The translations under genes were made by a program, and so were the position numbers. The notes beneath the pieces were generated by a model. That model made no database searches. It was not told the origin of the DNA and saw nothing but the letters and a program-made list of their open reading frames with translations. A stretch of 61,297 nt of DNA from positions 1 through 61,297 of the forward strand of contig JAEWGS010000027.1 in NCBI GenBank assembly GCA_023388205.1. Reading direction: 5' to 3'. The DNA is from Bacillota bacterium. Its GTDB lineage: Bacteria; Bacillota; Clostridia; Saccharofermentanales; Fastidiosipilaceae. Numbering within the stretch: the first letter of the stretch is position 1; every line of letters starts with the position of its first letter. This document shows positions 23,897 through 32,128 of this stretch, in pieces.

Positions 23897-25624
23897 TCAC
23901 TGCAAAAAATCGGGTTCAAACGGCAAGTCATCCTCCGGTGGCGCCTCGCCGAACACGGCCTCATCAAAAGGCATTCCATCAAGCGGTGACTCGGCAAACG
24001 CCCCGTCATCAAGCGGTGGCTCAGCAAACGCCGCATCATCAAGCGGCGGCTCAGCAAACGCCGCATCATCAAGCGGCGGCTCATGAAAGAGTGCCGTGTC
24101 AGATGATGCATCACCAAAGGCCGCCGACACATCTTCTTGGCTCGGCGGCGGCAAGTTCGGATCTTCATACGCCCGACTCATATCAAAAGGATCTTCGACA
24201 GGCGGAGGAAGGTAATTCGAATATTCAGGTGGCGCATCCGCATCCGACGGACGTCGATCTTGTGGATCGACAAATTTGGTATAACGACTCAACCAAGACA
24301 AATTGACCGTGCGCGTTTGCCCCGAGCGGTTTTTGGCGATGATCACCTCGGCATCTTCTTCGGGACCTTCTTCGCGATCTTGTTGGTAATAACTATCTCG
24401 ATATATGAACATGACGGTATCTGCGTCTTGTTCAATTGAACCCGATTCACGCAAATCCGAGAGCACAGGTTTCTTATTTTGACGCGCCTCCACCGCACGC
24501 GACAATTGGGACAAAGCAATCACAGGTATATCGAGTTCTTTCGCAACCAATTTGAGCGAACGCGAAATCTCAGAAATTTCCTGCTGTCTCGAATCATGCC
24601 GACCATCGCAATGCATCAGCTGCAGATAATCCACCACGATCAGCGAAAGCTCTTTGCCCTCGATGCGCATCTGACGACATTTGCTCAGAATTTGAAGTGG
24701 CGACGTATCCGCTCGATCGTCGATATAAAAGCCAATGCTATAAAGATCATTCATGACTTTGGACAAAGCCTCGTGGTCTCTCTTCTCTAGATCACCTCGC
24801 GTCAATCGATCCGCTTCGATTCTTCCCTGCGCGCTCATCACGCGGTAGGCAATTTCTTTTCGGCTCATCTCCAAAGAAAAAAGCGCCACATTCTTTTTCG
24901 TTTGTGCGACACGGTGAGCAATATTAATCGCCAAAGCCGATTTACCCATGGCCGGGCGCGCAGCCAAAATATTTAAGCTGCCCTTCTTGAGCCCCCCGAT
25001 CGCCTGATCTAAGCTTGGGTATCCTGTCATCAAACCCCGGAACAGTTGCTTGTTTTCCGACATCTGCATGACTTCATTAATCACGTCGTCAATCACGTGA
25101 CTCAGCACAACGAGCTCACCGCTACCTCTATTTTCCCGCAGGTCAAAAAGGCTTTGCGCCGCTGAATCCAAAACAAGATTGACATTTTCTTCTACGTAGC
25201 ACGAATCCAAACAGGATCTCAATTTGAGAATCAGGGCACGCATCAAAGACTTCTGATGCACGATCTCCGCGTAGCTTCTGACGTTGCCCAAAGAAGGGGC
25301 CGCATCGGTCAGCTCATTGAGATAAGCGATGCCGCCAACGCTGTCAAGCTGCCCTTTGAGGCTCAGGCGGTTCATCACTGTGACGACGTCTACAGGCTGA
25401 CGCTCTGACATCAGTTCCGTAATCGCCTCATAAATTAACTTGTGTGCAGGCTCATAAAAGTCATCCACGCGCACGACGGTCACGACCTGAGCCAAAAGTT
25501 TTTCACCGCTCATGGCACAGCCGAGCACAGAACGCTCCGCATGACTCGCGTGCGGCGGTACATGCTGAGGCGCCAGAGCACGCGCATCACCTTGTCGACC
25601 TGATCTAAACTGATCCCTTTGCAT
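23897..25624 (-). CDS. dnaB: Replicative DNA helicase with repeated acidic C-terminal tail
   Basis: The hexameric helicase that unwinds DNA at the fork. The N-terminal domain runs over residues 27-130. The RecA core has Walker A ARPAMGKSAL (222-231), SLEMSRKEIAYRVMSAQGRI, DYLQLM, LSQLSRAVEARQNKKP and DLRESGSIEQDADTV. The core ends near residue 445. A further 130 residues form an unusual acidic, Pro-rich tail containing a 10-residue repeat (EPPLDDAAFA) and ending FEPDFLQ. Typical homologues are 440-460 aa. ATG 25624 overlaps the rplI stop (TAATG), so the two are translationally coupled. Confidence 0.97.
   Translation of the reverse strand: MQRDQFRSGRQGDARALAPQHVPPHASHAERSVLGCAMSGEKLLAQVVTVVRVDDFYEPAHKLIYEAITELMSERQPVDVVTVMNRLSLKGQLDSVGGIAYLNELTDAAPSLGNVRSYAEIVHQKSLMRALILKLRSCLDSCYVEENVNLVLDSAAQSLFDLRENRGSGELVVLSHVIDDVINEVMQMSENKQLFRGLMTGYPSLDQAIGGLKKGSLNILAARPAMGKSALAINIAHRVAQTKKNVALFSLEMSRKEIAYRVMSAQGRIEADRLTRGDLEKRDHEALSKVMNDLYSIGFYIDDRADTSPLQILSKCRQMRIEGKELSLIVVDYLQLMHCDGRHDSRQQEISEISRSLKLVAKELDIPVIALSQLSRAVEARQNKKPVLSDLRESGSIEQDADTVMFIYRDSYYQQDREEGPEEDAEVIIAKNRSGQTRTVNLSWLSRYTKFVDPQDRRPSDADAPPEYSNYLPPPVEDPFDMSRAYEDPNLPPPSQEDVSAAFGDASSDTALFHEPPLDDAAFAEPPLDDAAFAEPPLDDGAFAESPLDGMPFDEAVFGEAPPEDDLPFEPDFLQ
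23978..24097. repeat. Four 30-bp tandem repeats within the dnaB tail
   Basis: Units at 23978-24007, 24008-24037, 24038-24067 and 24068-24097 start ATCAAGCGG and encode, on the minus strand, copies of EPPLDDxAFA. The inner copies are nearly identical and the outer ones more diverged. The unit length is a multiple of three, so the reading frame is kept. Confidence 0.92.
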
Positions 25625-26073
25625 TATTGTTCTTTCTTCACCAATTCCACTTCAAAACGAGTCGTCACATCTGAATACAGCTTCGCCTCACAATCTGTCT
25701 TACCGAGGAATTTCAGCTGGCCCAAAATCGTAATCTGACGCTTATCAATGGCATATCCGGCTTTTTCAAGCGCGCTCGCAACATCCATGGTCGTCAGCGA
25801 ACCATAAAGTCGCCCACCTTCACCTGATTTCATGGCCACACGAAACACTTTGCCATTCAGTTGAGCGGCCAGAGCCTTCGCTTCTTCGCGGTTGCGATCA
25901 TCTCTCGCTTTTTCTGTCGCTTTCTTTTGGCGAATGTCGTGCAAATTTTTCTGAGTGGCCTCGAGTGCGAGGTTTTGTCTAAATAAAAAGTTGCGCGCGT
26001 ACCCATCGTTGACATCAACAATGTCATCCGCTTTACCGAGCTTCTTCACATCTTGAAGCAAAATCACCTTCAT
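25624..26073 (-). CDS. rplI: 50S ribosomal protein L9
   Basis: L9 binds 23S rRNA and influences frame maintenance. From MKVILLQDVKKLGK the 149 residues match the family: the N-domain with DIVDVNDGYARNFLF, a connecting helix, and a C-domain with GEGGRLYGSLT. The open frame extends 83 codons upstream, but that stretch crosses a promoter and terminator. ATG 26073 is chosen because it has GGAGG upstream and begins the conserved domain. The stop overlaps the dnaB start. Confidence 0.97.
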   Translation of the reverse strand: MKVILLQDVKKLGKADDIVDVNDGYARNFLFRQNLALEATQKNLHDIRQKKATEKARDDRNREEAKALAAQLNGKVFRVAMKSGEGGRLYGSLTTMDVASALEKAGYAIDKRQITILGQLKFLGKTDCEAKLYSDVTTRFEVELVKKEQ

Positions 26074-26105
26074 CCTCTGGCTTCCTCCATTTTCTATGTC
26101 CTTAA

Positions 26106-26133
26106 ATAGTGTACCAAAGGCGTCGCAGGTCAA
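26106..26133 (-). promoter_or_regulatory. Candidate promoter of rplI-dnaB-tilS
   Basis: Minus strand TTGACC (26128-26133), 16 bp spacer, CACTAT (26106-26111). An overlapping TGGTACACT also resembles an extended -10. It sits just after the rpsR terminator, as needed to start a separate rplI transcript. Confidence 0.5.
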
Positions 26134-26162
26134 AAAGAAAAAGAAGCTACGCAATTTACGAC

Positions 26163-26192
26163 AAAAAATAAACGCGCCCTCGAAAGGACGCG
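26163..26192 (-). terminator. Intrinsic terminator with UUCG loop between rpsR and rplI
   Basis: On the minus strand CGCGTCCT-TTCG-AGGGCGCG forms an 8-bp stem with a stable UUCG tetraloop, followed by TTTATTTTTT. It lies 100 bp past the rpsR stop and divides the usual rpsF-ssb-rpsR-rplI-dnaB operon. Confidence 0.88.
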
Positions 26193-26291
26193 CATGTGAC
26201 AATGTTTGTTGTTCGTTTGTCTTTTTTCCTATATCCCTCAAATTTCTAATCGCAGATGAAATCTGAGGATCTTGGCTCATATTGAATTCAA

Positions 26292-26537
26292 TTAGTTCTC
26301 CGTGTAGGGCAACAAAGCACACTGGCGAGCTTTCTTGATCGCGCTGGTCAACATGCGTTGATATTTAGCGCTGGTTCCCGTCATACGGCGGGGCAAGATC
26401 TTGCCATTCTCGGAGATGTATTTACGCAGGGTCGCCACATCCTTGTAGTCAATCCACTCAACCTTATCAACAGTGAACTGACACACCTTACGGCGCGAGC
26501 GACGCTTGCTGCGGTCAAAACTTCTGCCTTCTGCCAT
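26292..26537 (-). CDS. rpsR: 30S ribosomal protein S18
   Basis: S18 pairs with S6 on the 30S platform. The conserved core FTVDKVEWIDYKDVATLRKY, then GKILPRRMTGTSAKYQRML, is intact. The true start is ATG 26537 (MAEGRSFDR) with AAGGAG six bases ahead; an in-frame ATG eight codons upstream overlaps that ribosome binding site and is not used. The 81 residues are normal for the family. It lies 49 bp after ssb. Confidence 0.97.
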   Translation of the reverse strand: MAEGRSFDRSKRRSRRKVCQFTVDKVEWIDYKDVATLRKYISENGKILPRRMTGTSAKYQRMLTSAIKKARQCALLPYTEN

Positions 26538-26586
26538 TTTCGGCTCCTTCCTTAAACTCAAGCCCGAACGAACTCAGGCTCATCCC

Positions 26587-27123
26587 TCAAAGTTCAAAGG
26601 GTAAATTATCTTCATCCCCAGGCGGCGGGAAAAAGTCATCTTCATCCTCTTCAGTAAAGAAGTGGCCCTCATCAGCCTGAAAAGACGGTGATGGTGCAGC
26701 TTTTCCCCAAGCGTTCTCCGCGGGCGCTTTTGCTGCGGTTTCAGCATAGGTATCCGTCTTTCGTCCGTAGCTGTCCCCCGACTGATTCTGATAAGAATCC
26801 GAGCTGCGTTTGCTCTCAGCAAATTCGAGCTCATCGGCAATGACCTCTGTCGAATAACGACGGTTTCCCTCGCGATCTTCCCAGCTGCGCACCTGAATTT
26901 GGCCTATGACAACGACCTTCAGGCCCTGCTTGAAGTACTTTGCAGCAAAATCCGCTTGCTGACGCCAAGCGACGATGGGAATAAAATCCGCCTGCCGGTC
27001 GCCATTTGCGTTACGGAAACGGCGATCAACCGCTAAGGTGAAGCTACAAACGCTAATACCCGTCGCCGTCTGTCTCAGTTCCGGATCTCGAGTTAAGCGT
27101 CCCATCAAAATTGCCTTATTCAT
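26587..27123 (-). CDS. ssb: Single-stranded DNA-binding protein
   Basis: SSB protects and organises single-stranded DNA during replication and repair. The OB-fold begins MNKAILMGRLTRDPELRQT and includes VDRRFRNANGDRQADFIPIVAW and GQIQVRSWEDREGNRRYSTEV in about the first 105 residues. A disordered linker follows, and the acidic tip ends DEDNLPFEL, close to the DDDIPF consensus that binds partner proteins. The tip ends FEL rather than the usual IPF, with two residues after the Phe. The gene is between rpsF and rpsR, as in most Firmicutes. Confidence 0.97.
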   Translation of the reverse strand: MNKAILMGRLTRDPELRQTATGISVCSFTLAVDRRFRNANGDRQADFIPIVAWRQQADFAAKYFKQGLKVVVIGQIQVRSWEDREGNRRYSTEVIADELEFAESKRSSDSYQNQSGDSYGRKTDTYAETAAKAPAENAWGKAAPSPSFQADEGHFFTEEDEDDFFPPPGDEDNLPFEL

Positions 27124-27174
27124 AGGTCCTACGTCCTTTCATCCCGCACTTAGGGATATGAAGCAAAATGATCC

Positions 27175-27468
27175 TTATTTCTCAAGGTGTTCCATGTGTG
27201 TCACCATGACACGCAGCACGGAATCATTGATATGCAAGACGCGTTCCAGTTCCTTGGGGAAATCTGGCTGGGCGCTGAAATTCACGATGACATAGTAACC
27301 TTCACGCAGGTCTTGAATCTCATAGGCCAAGCTGCGCTTACCCCATTCATCAACCGTGACATCTTCTGCAGCACTCTGAATCAGCTCCAAAATCTTCGCA
27401 TTCTGCTCTTTCAACGCTTCATCATCGAGCGTGGGCTTCAGAATGTAGAGCAACTCGTACTTTCTCAT
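27175..27468 (-). CDS. rpsF: 30S ribosomal protein S6
   Basis: S6 binds the 30S platform with S18. The 97 residues show MRKYELLYILKP, WGKRSLAYEIQDLREGYY and FHINDSVLRVMV-like LHINDSVLRVMVTH. ATG 27468 is preferred because GGAGG lies nine bases ahead; an ATG two codons upstream is only three bases from that site. It heads the rpsF-ssb-rpsR operon and carries a structured leader (see the leader feature). Confidence 0.96.
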   Translation of the reverse strand: MRKYELLYILKPTLDDEALKEQNAKILELIQSAAEDVTVDEWGKRSLAYEIQDLREGYYVIVNFSAQPDFPKELERVLHINDSVLRVMVTHMEHLEK

Positions 27469-27477
27469 GTCCATTTA

Positions 27478-27540
27478 CCTCCTCTCGGACTAACGACCCT
27501 CTCGGGCGAGGATATTTCCTTGCGTGCAAAAAGCACGTCC
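27478..27540 (-). promoter_or_regulatory. Candidate S6:S18-binding autoregulatory leader of rpsF
   Basis: The minus-strand leader holds two similar elements, CCCGAGAGGG and TCCGAGAGGA, separated by TCGTTAG. The second runs into the ribosome binding site GGAGG, and an upstream TCCTC (27508-27512) can pair with it. A further hairpin CGTGC-TTTTT-GCACG lies upstream. Known S6:S18 leader motifs use CCG-containing loops near the ribosome binding site, so this is a plausible match; not verified against a covariance model. Confidence 0.5.
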
Positions 27541-27544
27541 GTGT

Positions 27545-27574
27545 AGTTTAACACAAGATTTTATTTTGTGTCGC
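27545..27574 (-). promoter_or_regulatory. Candidate extended -10 promoter of rpsF
   Basis: Minus strand TGtTAAACT (hexamer 27545-27550) with GCGACA 18 bp upstream (27569-27574). The -35 box is partial. It would place the start of transcription just ahead of the leader structure. Confidence 0.4.
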
Positions 27575-27576
27575 CT

Positions 27577-28353
27577 TCAATCTTTTTCAGAACGGCGTTT
27601 TTCAATCAAACGCTTCGCCGCCTCCCGTGCTTTGGCTTCCGCATCCGTCAAAATATAAGGCAGCTTAATTTCTTCTTGGTAGCGAAGGCACAGGGCTTTT
27701 TCGAGCAACCAATCACTCATCGCAGGATTGCGCGGCAAAAAACTCCCATGCGCATAAGTGCCCACGAAATGTTTGTAGACACAGCCTTCTGTTTGATCCT
27801 CGCTGTTATTCCCATACCCAAAAAGCACCTTGCCCAAAGCTTTCGCGTTTCCTCTCAAAAAGCTCTGACCACTATGGTTCTCAAAACCAAAGAGCAAATC
27901 CGCGTCTTCACCGCGTTCGCGCAAGAAGTCTGCTTGATACATCGTATCGCCAATCAGGCGCTGGTCCTTGCCGATCGTCTCAACTTCAATAATACCCAGC
28001 CCCTGAATTTCCGTACCTTCTTTGGTCAAAAAGCGTTGCCCCATCAGCTGATATCCGCCACAGATACCGAGCATCGGAACGCCTAATTCAATCGCCAAAG
28101 CGAGCGCAGCGCCCTTTTGATGCCAATCGCTCAACAAAACAGCCTGCTCACGGTCCTGACCGCCCCCCATAAAGAAGAGGTCGTAGGCTTTGGGGTCAAG
28201 TGCATCTCCGATCGAAAGTGGCAAATACTCCAAGTGGATGCCGTGCAACTCGGCTCGCCGGTGCAAAGCCAATACATTCCCGAAATCGCCATATAAGTTC
28301 ATGTAATCCGGATAGAGATGACAAAGGCGCAAACTTCTCTTGTATTTATGCAT
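27577..28353 (-). CDS. gatD: Lipid II glutaminyl amidase, glutaminase subunit GatD
   Basis: GatD supplies ammonia to MurT, and together they amidate the D-glutamate of lipid II at the membrane. Signatures are LRLCHLYPDYMNLYGDFGN, the class I glutaminase nucleophile GICGGYQLMG, and YAHGSFLPRNP with the catalytic His. ATG 28353 is chosen for GGGAGGTG about seven bases ahead. It overlaps the murT stop by 8 bp. The 258 residues are slightly longer than usual through a Lys/Arg-rich end (AAKRLIEKRRSEKD). Confidence 0.95.
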   Translation of the reverse strand: MHKYKRSLRLCHLYPDYMNLYGDFGNVLALHRRAELHGIHLEYLPLSIGDALDPKAYDLFFMGGGQDREQAVLLSDWHQKGAALALAIELGVPMLGICGGYQLMGQRFLTKEGTEIQGLGIIEVETIGKDQRLIGDTMYQADFLRERGEDADLLFGFENHSGQSFLRGNAKALGKVLFGYGNNSEDQTEGCVYKHFVGTYAHGSFLPRNPAMSDWLLEKALCLRYQEEIKLPYILTDAEAKAREAAKRLIEKRRSEKD

Positions 28354-30046
28354 GCGTGCCACCTCCCTGACCCTGGTCCGCCGAGACCTCTGCGGCGGTA
28401 ACGGCTGCCGGAGTCTCCGTGTCTGCAGCGCTTGCCGAGGTCTCTGCGGCGGCCGAATCTGCCGAAGCCGCCATGCTCGCCGCGGCCACCGGCCGCTCTT
28501 TCGCCCCCACCCAATCTGAAGATAGGCCCAAGCGTTCCAACACCTGTCCTCTCAGATGCAAGAGGGCCGTATAGTTCGGCAAAATATAAAGACAAGTTCC
28601 TTCCGGAATTTCAGAAAGCAGTTCAAAGACCAACTCACAGGCTTGATCTTCCGGTAAGACGCGGTCCTTTTCGACCTCGAGGCCCCAAATCGATAAGCGC
28701 AAGGCCAAGTCCTCTGCACGTGTTCCAGCCACCGCCTTATGCGGCGTTTCAAAACAGGGATACATTTCAAAGGGCACGTCCCAAATCCACGAGATATCTC
28801 GTCCATCTTGCCAATTGTCATTCAAAAGGAACATCAAGCCACCCAGATCTTTTTGCTGTTCAAGAAAATGAAGGCTTTCGGCATATCCCGCTGGATTTTT
28901 AACCAACAAAAAGCACACAGAGCGTCCCTGCCCCAATGAGAAGCGCTCCAAGCGCCCAAAGCGCGGTTTGACACTTCGAGTTAGGTTCAGCAAATCCTGC
29001 AAAGAGGTCTGCGGGCAAAGGGATTTCGCCAAACTGAGGGCTGCCGCGAGATTATAAGCATTGAAGCGACCTTCGAGCGGACTTTGAGATGCCGCGCTCT
29101 CAAAAGGCGCCATCGCTTCCCCCTCGATCGCTTCCCCCGCAATCGCTGTATGCTCATCCTGAGGACGCGGATCGAAATGCAGCTTAAATAATCCCGTTTC
29201 GTCGAGGAAAAAAGAAAAGTTTGGCCTCACGCGTTTGAGCCCACAATGCTCACAACGATAGTCCCCCGTATGTGCGATTAAATGTCGCGCCATCTTCAGG
29301 CGAAAACCGCAATTCGGACACAAAGCCGCATCGGTCCACCTCATAATGGTGCGGCGTTCTTGCTGCGCAGTTTTTTCACTGGCGATATCGCTTTCTGTGG
29401 CATCTGACGCGGTATTCACCGAAGTCGTACACGTGTCTGCTTCGGTCTGCGCCATATCCCAGCCAAAACGCCACAGCTCAGTTCCATGATCCGCCACAGC
29501 CTCTCCCAGCTGATTCACTTTCGCATCGTCAGCCAAAAGGATTAACCTCTGGGGTTTTGCCTCTCGAATACCTTTTTCAATCATCCGATAAACAGCGTCC
29601 AACTCGCCATATCGGTCAAGTTGATCACGAAACAGATTCGTCACCAACACCTGCTCTGGTGCCAAAGCTGCCGCACATTTGCCAAAACTCGCCTCATCAA
29701 CCTCTAAAACCGCAAGGTCTCCCGCTTGGGCATGAAGGAGCGCAGTGATGAGCCCCGTCTCTAAATTGGCACCCGCCGAATTACTCAAGACCCGCAGCCC
29801 CATCTCACGTAAGAGATCCGTCACGATCATCGCGGTCGTTGTCTTCCCGTTCGTCCCTGTCACGACGATCACCCGGCAAAGCGCAGCGAGCCTTTTCAAA
29901 ATTTTAGGATCGATCCGCCGCGCGACCTCCCCCGGAAAGGTGCTCGCCTGACGTTTGAGTTTTTTGAGTAAATACAAAATGCCCCTCGCAACGTGACAGG
30001 CCAAGCGGCCTCTTAAGTTGAGTCCGTGTTCCTTGCTTTGATTCAT
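28346..30046 (-). CDS. murT: Lipid II isoglutaminyl synthase subunit MurT
   Basis: The Mur-ligase-like partner of GatD. From MNQSKEHGLNL the 566 residues include the ATP-binding VTGTNGKTTTAMIV, LVTNLFRDQLDRYGE, a four-Cys zinc ribbon (CPNCGF and CEHCGL), and a DUF1727 C-terminal domain with YILPNYTALLHLR. Two features are unusual: an insert of about 40 Thr/Ser/Glu-rich residues before the zinc ribbon, and an Ala-rich tail of about 50 residues made of near-repeats (AETSA-like). The usual length is about 440-460. The frame is open to TTG 30193, but the extra 49 codons are basic and low complexity, and no start has a strong ribosome binding site, so the N-terminus is uncertain. Confidence 0.9.
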   Translation of the reverse strand: MNQSKEHGLNLRGRLACHVARGILYLLKKLKRQASTFPGEVARRIDPKILKRLAALCRVIVVTGTNGKTTTAMIVTDLLREMGLRVLSNSAGANLETGLITALLHAQAGDLAVLEVDEASFGKCAAALAPEQVLVTNLFRDQLDRYGELDAVYRMIEKGIREAKPQRLILLADDAKVNQLGEAVADHGTELWRFGWDMAQTEADTCTTSVNTASDATESDIASEKTAQQERRTIMRWTDAALCPNCGFRLKMARHLIAHTGDYRCEHCGLKRVRPNFSFFLDETGLFKLHFDPRPQDEHTAIAGEAIEGEAMAPFESAASQSPLEGRFNAYNLAAALSLAKSLCPQTSLQDLLNLTRSVKPRFGRLERFSLGQGRSVCFLLVKNPAGYAESLHFLEQQKDLGGLMFLLNDNWQDGRDISWIWDVPFEMYPCFETPHKAVAGTRAEDLALRLSIWGLEVEKDRVLPEDQACELVFELLSEIPEGTCLYILPNYTALLHLRGQVLERLGLSSDWVGAKERPVAAASMAASADSAAAETSASAADTETPAAVTAAEVSADQGQGGGTHA

Positions 30047-30201
30047 GTGTTGTTCTCGTTCCGTTGATATCATCAAAATATGTTGCGCTTTACTTTCTTT
30101 TTGTTGTCCTAATATTTTTGGTTGTCCTGATGTTTTCGATCTAGATCTTGTGCGTTCCGAAGGCTTTGTCCTCAAAGAGAATTGCTTCATCAAGGCGCAT
30201 T

Positions 30202-31923
30202 CTAAAATCCGACTCTGCGGTCCAAACGCTCTTTTTCATAAAAAAAGCGACGCTTTGCCCACGAAGTCAAAAAGCCTATATGCGTCAAAATCATTCCCAA
30301 AACTAAGGTGGCTATACCGAGCGAGCGCACTTGCACTTCGATCATGAGCCGCAGCATTTCAATCGATAAAAGATCCAAATACCAATCTGCAATTTCTAAA
30401 TAAGTGATCCACTGCAAGGCGAGATAAAAGCCCAAAAGAACAAAACCGACGATCGTGATGGCTGCGCCCAAGCGCCTAATAAAAAACGAGATCCGGCGAC
30501 GCGCCAATAAGCCAATCAATAGGATCCAAAAGAAGGCTAAAGCCGTACCGATCTGTCTTCCCCAGCGCTCCGCAGGCTCCCAGAACCACCCATATTCCAA
30601 CCAAGCCAACTGAGCGGCATACCGCGTCTTCCAATTCCAGCCTATAAGATAGACTGGATTTAAGGCGTTCAAGATATTGACGTAAGCGCCCGAGTAAAGC
30701 GATTGACCCAGGCGGGATGCGACACTTTCACGTCGATCTCCCAAATACTTCCAAAGCAGAGCTTCCCCCGAATTGATCGCCGTATTCGTTCCGTTTTTGA
30801 GGTCATCTCGAAGCATCGTCATGTAGTCATAGGAAAAATCGCGAAAGCCTGCCTGCCAAAAAGCCGAGATCACCTGGTTCAAGTCAAGCTGTGAACCCAA
30901 CTGAAAATAACCGTAAAAGACCTCCGCCAAGGTATGGCGCACAATTTGCCCATTTTCGACGACACGGACCGTTGTCATACCCGGATCGATGTGATCAATC
31001 GTCTGTCTCAAGCTCGTCCCCATGTAAAATCCACGAAAAATATAAAGAACGGATAGGAATAGACAATTCAAAGCAAGCAAAATAGAAAGCACCCATAAAA
31101 TGACACGCCGCCGCTTCGAAAGCCCCGAGGCATTTTGACCTGAATCGCCCAAAGCAAAAGCGTGAGCCCGCCGCCTGCCCCTTGCGTCTAACGAAACACT
31201 CGCGTCATCAAACGCAGCGGAATGAGCCCCGTAGTCCGATCCGTAGTCCGACCCGTAGCCTGATCCGTAGCCTGCCCCGTAAACGTCACCGTATCCGCCT
31301 GCACGGTTAGGATGCAACGCGTCATCCCTTTCCATTCCAGCAGCGCCAGCGTCATGCGCCAAAGCATCGAAGCCGTTTCGACTTTGGGTCTGGTGCAGCT
31401 GTGCTTTCATCTGGCTCAAGCGCTTCGCTTCGGCGACCGCCGCCGCAGCCTGAGCCTCCGCCCGGTGTCGTCTCGTCTTTCGACGAATGTCCGCTTGAAT
31501 TTTCTCTCTTAATCGGGCCTTTTCGCGCGCCGAGTAATAGGGGTTGTCTTCGATCAACTTCAGTTGGCGTAACTCTTCGCGAAGCGGTTGATACATCTCG
31601 CCTTTCATAAGGATTTCAGCGGCATCGGTGTCTCCCATAGACGCGTCATCTGACTCATCACCAAAATCATCGAAATCATCAAAGCCCTCTTTGGCTGCCT
31701 GCCAAAAGTGCTCTTGAATATCTCGGTCGAGCTGTTCATCCTGATTTTTCTTTTCCTGATCAATCTCTCTGAGAATTGTATCTACATCGGTGTGCGCTTG
31801 AATCGGATCCGCTTGCAAAGAAGAGAGCCTGCGCACCCCCAAGGGGCTGGGCACGTCCTCCTGGGCGAGGTTTTGTCGACGCAATTCAGATATCTGATCG
31901 TTGAGACTGTCTTTCGTCGGCAT
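30202..31923 (-). CDS. Uncharacterised multi-pass membrane protein
   Basis: Not recognised. The 573 residues divide into a charged, coiled-coil-like cytoplasmic N-terminus of about 270, including an acidic patch (FDDFDDFGDESDDAS), an Ala/Arg helix and a Gly-Tyr repeat (GYGSGYGSDYGSDYG), then four likely membrane segments: about 272-298, 459-475, 486-505 and 534-555. The first and second flank an outer loop of about 150 residues. No enzyme motif was found. AGAGGAGG supports ATG 31923. It lies just ahead of murT-gatD on the same strand, which hints at an envelope role (inference). Confidence 0.75.
   Translation of the reverse strand: MPTKDSLNDQISELRRQNLAQEDVPSPLGVRRLSSLQADPIQAHTDVDTILREIDQEKKNQDEQLDRDIQEHFWQAAKEGFDDFDDFGDESDDASMGDTDAAEILMKGEMYQPLREELRQLKLIEDNPYYSAREKARLREKIQADIRRKTRRHRAEAQAAAAVAEAKRLSQMKAQLHQTQSRNGFDALAHDAGAAGMERDDALHPNRAGGYGDVYGAGYGSGYGSDYGSDYGAHSAAFDDASVSLDARGRRRAHAFALGDSGQNASGLSKRRRVILWVLSILLALNCLFLSVLYIFRGFYMGTSLRQTIDHIDPGMTTVRVVENGQIVRHTLAEVFYGYFQLGSQLDLNQVISAFWQAGFRDFSYDYMTMLRDDLKNGTNTAINSGEALLWKYLGDRRESVASRLGQSLYSGAYVNILNALNPVYLIGWNWKTRYAAQLAWLEYGWFWEPAERWGRQIGTALAFFWILLIGLLARRRISFFIRRLGAAITIVGFVLLGFYLALQWITYLEIADWYLDLLSIEMLRLMIEVQVRSLGIATLVLGMILTHIGFLTSWAKRRFFYEKERLDRRVGF
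31231..31278. repeat. Four 12-bp repeats encoding the Gly-Tyr stretch
   Basis: Units at 31231-31242, 31243-31254, 31255-31266 and 31267-31278 follow GTAGyCyGAyCC and encode, on the minus strand, GxGS/DYGS units of the 573-aa membrane protein. The frame is kept. Confidence 0.85.
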
Positions 31924-32128
31924 CTAAAACCTCCTCTCTTCAACCGTCAACATTCTCTTGTCTCGAGTTTTTATTTTAACCCATCGAAGCGCCCCTCACC
32001 TATGACCTTTGTTCTCTCAAAGCGCTTTTGATGAGGCCCTAGACGACAGCTTCTTTCGAAGCCTTTCGCGTCCAAGCGCTCAGCTCGCTATAATGAGCGA
32101 CATGATTCATGACATCCTAGGAGGCTTT

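Noticed and set aside
23978..24097. 30-bp repeats resembling a CRISPR array
   Set aside because: The units are directly tandem without spacers, lie in frame inside dnaB, and no cas genes are present.
23866..24306. A His/Gln-rich frame opposite the dnaB tail
   Set aside because: It is the mirror image of the repeated dnaB C-terminus; the dnaB reading is supported by the core domain and coupling to rplI.
25624..26322. Long (232-aa) version of ribosomal protein L9
   Set aside because: The extra 83 codons run across the intrinsic terminator and promoter; the conserved start with its ribosome binding site is at 26073.
28552..28821. Small frame inside murT on the minus strand
   Set aside because: It is a shadow of murT in another frame; murT domains cover the region continuously.
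32009..32128. Upstream extension of nadE
   Set aside because: The best ribosome binding site (AGGAGG) precedes ATG 32129, which also begins the conserved domain.
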